Shown here: one piece after another, positions 61,303 through 64,000 of the stretch
How the letters are laid out: each line of letters opens with the position of its first letter
Numbering within the stretch: the stretch's first letter is position 1
Source of the DNA: Saprospiraceae bacterium
Lineage (GTDB): Bacteria; Bacteroidota; Bacteroidia; Chitinophagales; Saprospiraceae
Direction of reading: 5' to 3'
Length of the DNA stretch: 64,000 nt
Assembly (NCBI GenBank): GCA_016714785.1
Contig: JADKCC010000010.1
Location: forward strand, 248,001 to 312,000
Program-made: the position numbers and the translations under genes
The notes under the pieces: model-generated
The model's database searches: none
Told to the model about the DNA's origin: nothing
The model's input: the letters and a program-made list of their open reading frames with translations, nothing else

Positions 61303-61648
61303 AGGTGCTAATAGAAATTCTGAAGAATCTCTGAGGTAATAAGTTTTGGGAATATTGGGTGGACTCCCAACATATTCCCCATAAGTAGTATGTATGGTAT
61401 GATACTTCTTTCCAGATATTATTGTGTCTTTACCTATATAAGTACTATCATGATATTGTGTCTTTTAAAATGCCGAACTGCCTTTCTGAGCATAAATATC
61501 ATATATCCAATAGTTTCCTTCTTTGAAGGGGAAAGTAGTCTTTTGGGCCGATACTGGAGTCCGTTGTTTCTATACCTTCCTTTGCGCAACTCGAAAACAA
61601 AAGAAAGGAACATATTGCTAAAGTGAAATTTAAAAGATTTGATTGCAT
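60958..61648 (-). pseudogene. Decayed lipoprotein paralog
   Basis: A decayed copy of the intact lipoprotein at 62322-63017. It starts with ATG at 61648 and a lipobox (LLFSSCAKEG). An extra base near 61519-61527 shifts the frame at DYFPL (expected KKGNYW), and TAA at 61467-61465 replaces the GAA of the intact copy (SSAF-stop-KTQYHDSTY). After this the frame runs to the end at 60958, nearly identical to the intact paralog (GYKWFSTKMEDVKIHEKLVL). The gene cannot make a full protein. Confidence 0.75.
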
Positions 61649-61687
61649 ATTTTATATGTTTATTATTAATTAATTAGGAAGCTGTAT

Positions 61688-62341
61688 TTAATTTACTGAA
61701 TATCGTATCAAATGCTTTTCAGACCTTTTATTATTAGATGGATACAAGTCTCCATTGATGACTATCTTAGCAAAACCAATACCTTTTACAAAATAGATAG
61801 AACTGTTTTCCTTATATTCGTCATTTCCTGATATAGAGATGCTTTTGTCCGTAAAATGTACCACTTCCCACTTGAGCGCATCTTTAACACCAATTGGCAG
61901 ATTTGCATTTGGAATATATTTTGCTTTGCCAGTAATAGTATATACGGTTTTATTATTTACGGCTTCGGTAGCATAATGAGCTTTTAATATGGTATCAGTG
62001 GAAAAATAGGTTCCCCCTTCCCCATGGATCATTCTTGAATCTTTAGTTCTTAAGCTTGTGAGCAGATATGTTCTTATGTTACTTTTTTGACCATTTAAAA
62101 GCTCATATCTCATACTGTAAATTTTAGTATGTTTTAGCCCATTTATAATTGTATCACTTCCTACATATGTAGAATCCATGTACTCTGTTGGTCTTAAAGT
62201 TCCAGACTGACTACCATTGTTGGAATATGTTTGAAAGATCCAATAGTTACCTGTTTTTAAAGGTAAATATTCTGATGGATCGGTAAAATTAGTCGGGCTT
62301 GGCTCAATAATGTCTTCGTTCTTAGTACAACTTGTGACCAT
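61688..62341 (-). CDS. Lipoprotein-like protein lacking its signal peptide
   Basis: 217 codons: after MVTSC the protein reads as a mature lipoprotein (TKNEDIIEPSPTNFTDPSEY, LPLKTGNYWIFQTYSNNGSQ, MDSTYVGSDTIINGLKHTKI, FVKGIGFAKIVINGDLYPSN). The start lacks the hydrophobic signal that should precede the lipidated Cys, and a stop lies two codons upstream in frame. It overlaps the end of the next lipoprotein gene by 20 bases. The simplest reading is that a deletion removed the intergenic space and the signal region, fusing the two genes' edges. It belongs to the same family as its neighbours. Confidence 0.7.
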   Translation of the reverse strand: MVTSCTKNEDIIEPSPTNFTDPSEYLPLKTGNYWIFQTYSNNGSQSGTLRPTEYMDSTYVGSDTIINGLKHTKIYSMRYELLNGQKSNIRTYLLTSLRTKDSRMIHGEGGTYFSTDTILKAHYATEAVNNKTVYTITGKAKYIPNANLPIGVKDALKWEVVHFTDKSISISGNDEYKENSSIYFVKGIGFAKIVINGDLYPSNNKRSEKHLIRYSVN

Positions 62342-63017
62342 AATATCTCACCAATCTCTTCTCTTCATTTGGTAGATCAGAACTACTATATATATTGCCA
62401 ATAAGTACTTTTTTAACGGGACCTACTCCTTTGGCATACCATGTAGTACTATAGTTTTTATTAGTTAATTCTGGATTTCCCGTTGTTGATGACTTTGACA
62501 TAGCATATATGTGTTCTGCATGCAAACATTGAAAAAATGAACCATTAATATTAATGTCAGGAGCATTTTTCATTATAATGGAATGATTGATTTTTATACC
62601 TTGTTGGTCTAATACAAGTTTTTCATGTATTTTAACATCTTCCACTTTAGTAGTAAACCATTTATATCCCAAAGGTGCTAATAGAAATTCTGAAGAATCT
62701 CTGAGGTAATAAGTTTTGGGAATATTGGGTGGGCTCCCAACATATTCCCCATAGGTAGTATATATGGAATGATACTTTTTTCCAGATATTATTGTATCTT
62801 TCCCTATATAAGTACTATCAGTATATTGTGTCTTTTCAAATGGCGAACTGCCTTTCTGAGCATAAATATCATATACCCAATAGTTTCCTTTTTTGAGGGG
62901 AAAATAATCTAAAGAACCTATACTAAAGTTTTCAGTTTCTATAACCTCCTTTTCGCAACTCGAATATATTAGCATGGTGCAAATGACCATTGATAATTTT
63001 AAAATGGTGATGTTCAT
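62322..63017 (-). CDS. Lipoprotein (LPLKxGNYW family)
   Basis: 231 residues. Signal peptide MNITILKLSMVICTMLIYSS ends with lipobox YSSC. The family motif DYFPLKKGNYWVYDIYAQKG opens the mature part, then TDSTYIGKDTIISGKKYHSI and FLLAPLGYKWFTTKVEDVKI. The C-terminal WYAKGVGPVKKVLIGNIYSS...EEKRLVRY matches the other copies, but the last residues (YGHKLY) are not the expected FVKK, consistent with a deletion at the junction with the downstream gene. The family function is unknown; the modules look like a repeated beta-rich domain. Confidence 0.8.
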   Translation of the reverse strand: MNITILKLSMVICTMLIYSSCEKEVIETENFSIGSLDYFPLKKGNYWVYDIYAQKGSSPFEKTQYTDSTYIGKDTIISGKKYHSIYTTYGEYVGSPPNIPKTYYLRDSSEFLLAPLGYKWFTTKVEDVKIHEKLVLDQQGIKINHSIIMKNAPDININGSFFQCLHAEHIYAMSKSSTTGNPELTNKNYSTTWYAKGVGPVKKVLIGNIYSSSDLPNEEKRLVRYYGHKLY

Positions 63018-63085
63018 AACATTAATTTTATAAGGTTTAAAAAAATACTATCATACTTTCTCATAAGTTTGTAGCGCTATTTGGG

Positions 63086-63202
63086 CTAAATAAGATTGGC
63101 TTCACATAACAAATAGATACCTGCTGCACCAGGCTGAGTGATAACATATAACTTAGTGTCAGATGATATCATCACTAATACTTCACCAGTAAGTATGATG
63201 GG
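63086..63202 (-). other. Short open segment, possible remnant
   Basis: 39 open codons between two stops: DTKLYVITQPGAAGIYLLCE then ANLI-stop. It shows a vague AGIYLL end such as in T9SS type A signals but is out of frame with the upstream FnIII-like gene. Could be the end of that gene after a frameshift or a chance frame. Confidence 0.25.
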
Positions 63203-63234
63203 TTAAAACACCTTACTCTTTATCATATTTAAAG

Positions 63235-64000
63235 TTAAATCTTTTTACCTCTTAATTCAATATTGGGATGAATATAGATTTCTGCTTTATCTGGGAAAGT
63301 GGAAAATGCTATTAAGCCACCTGCAGAAGGAATTAAAATTTGTCTAAAAATATCTCCAGATAGTTTTTCAAAATTGTTTTTATAATCATTACAGTCTTGG
63401 GTTTTATAATAAACTTTAATAACCCCATTTTTTTTCACTATAAATATTGGGAAATCACCATATTGACTTCCCCAAGTATATCTAAAATAATATGTTTGGT
63501 ACGAATTATTTGGAATGCTATTAAAATCAATTGTATAATTCCCACCAGCATTATTACTTGTAACCAACACAGGTGCATTGGCATCGATTAAACTGCAATC
63601 GGTAACAAACGATGGGAAGATCGCGCTACTGACTTTTGAGTCATATAAAAGACTTTTCGTTTTAAATACAGTACTTTGACTTTTTATAGAGCTTGGCACA
63701 AATTCATTACCTATCTTACAGTAAGTAGTGATTTCAAAATATACATTATATCCTGAACCCAAAGTGTACTTAAAAACATTGTTAACTGATGGAGTATATG
63801 ATAATAAAAGAGAAGAATGCGTCAATGCATCCTTTATTTCATACGTATATCCTTCAGCACCAGGTACCTTATCCCATGTAATTTCTATTTCATTAGTCAG
63901 GGAGTCAAGATTAACATTAATATTTTGAGCTTTTGGTAAATTGCAAGCTTCATAAGTTTTGAAAGTGAAAGTTGCTATTTGTCCGCTCTTTAGATTATTG
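63235..64000 (-). CDS. Secreted fibronectin III-like protein, partial (N-terminus outside window)
   Basis: The frame is open to the edge of the window: about 255 codons. The visible part includes a fibronectin type III-like domain (NVNLDSLTNEIEITWDKVPG, AEGYTYEIKDALTHSS, YNVYFEITTYCKIGNEFVPS) and a strand-rich C-terminal domain (APVLVTSNNAGGNYTIDFNS, TYYFRYTWGSQYGDFPIFIV). It ends PNIELRGKKI with no recognisable T9SS signal. The TTG at 63825 is not the true start. Function unknown; probably a surface or adhesive protein. Confidence 0.7.
   Translation of the reverse strand, partial: NNLKSGQIATFTFKTYEACNLPKAQNINVNLDSLTNEIEITWDKVPGAEGYTYEIKDALTHSSLLLSYTPSVNNVFKYTLGSGYNVYFEITTYCKIGNEFVPSSIKSQSTVFKTKSLLYDSKVSSAIFPSFVTDCSLIDANAPVLVTSNNAGGNYTIDFNSIPNNSYQTYYFRYTWGSQYGDFPIFIVKKNGVIKVYYKTQDCNDYKNNFEKLSGDIFRQILIPSAGGLIAFSTFPDKAEIYIHPNIELRGKKI

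Noticed and set aside
1..64000. tRNA or rRNA genes
   Set aside because: No cloverleaf with a GGTTC-type T arm and no rRNA-like block was noticed on either strand; a tRNAscan-type run would be needed to exclude them fully.

Overview
The window looks like a chromosomal stretch from a low-GC member of the Bacteroidota. The evidence is the recurring promoter box TAnnTTTG just upstream of genes, the lack of strong Shine-Dalgarno sites, surface proteins with type IX secretion (T9SS) C-terminal signals of both type A and type B, a PorP/SprF-family protein, a PorE-like OmpA protein, and a DUF1501/DUF1800 pair. A Saprospiria-like bacterium is my best guess, but this is inference because no rRNA or marker phylogeny is available here.

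Layout. 1-4.5 kb: the 5' part of an MFS transporter, a GH53 galactanase lipoprotein, an FAD-dependent dehydrogenase and a DoxX-like membrane protein. 4.8-17.4 kb: one giant adhesin-like gene with 19 DUF11-type repeats, four SdrD-B-like modules and a T9SS type A signal. It is open for 8 kb and then broken by six small indels between 12.85 and 16.64 kb. 17.5-28 kb: small unknown genes, a beta-barrel protein, queE-ridA-gmhB-icd on the minus strand, DUF3467, a possible small RNA, a lipoprotein/DUF3817 pair, an interrupted S41 peptidase and an acyl-CoA dehydrogenase. 28-34 kb: a divergent pyruvate kinase, a PiT phosphate transporter and SelO. 34-40 kb: two tandem secreted SGNH-like proteins, one fused to PKD, jelly-roll-like and glycosidase-like modules. 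40-45 kb: obgE-adk, an LptF/LptG permease and recF-DUF721. 45-47.4 kb: a gene-poor block with a dense array of stem-loops, an IS-end-like sequence, an orphan ABC permease and a scar of a T9SS signal. 47.4-57.1 kb: a co-directional cluster of a giant Cys-rich type B secreted protein (broken by indels inside near-identical 717-bp repeats), PorP/SprF and a PorE-like OmpA protein. 57.3-64 kb: DUF1800-DUF1501 and a family of tandem, partly decayed lipoproteins, ending in a truncated fibronectin-III-like gene.

How the parts fit together. Much of the window is devoted to exported and surface material: at least four proteins carry recognisable T9SS signals, and the PorP/PorE-like pair sits directly downstream of the type B cargo, the usual arrangement for dedicated surface attachment. 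Coding disruptions are confined to secreted or repetitive genes, while every recognised housekeeping gene is intact. This points either to unpolished repeats in the assembly or to real decay or variation of surface genes; the sequence alone cannot decide.
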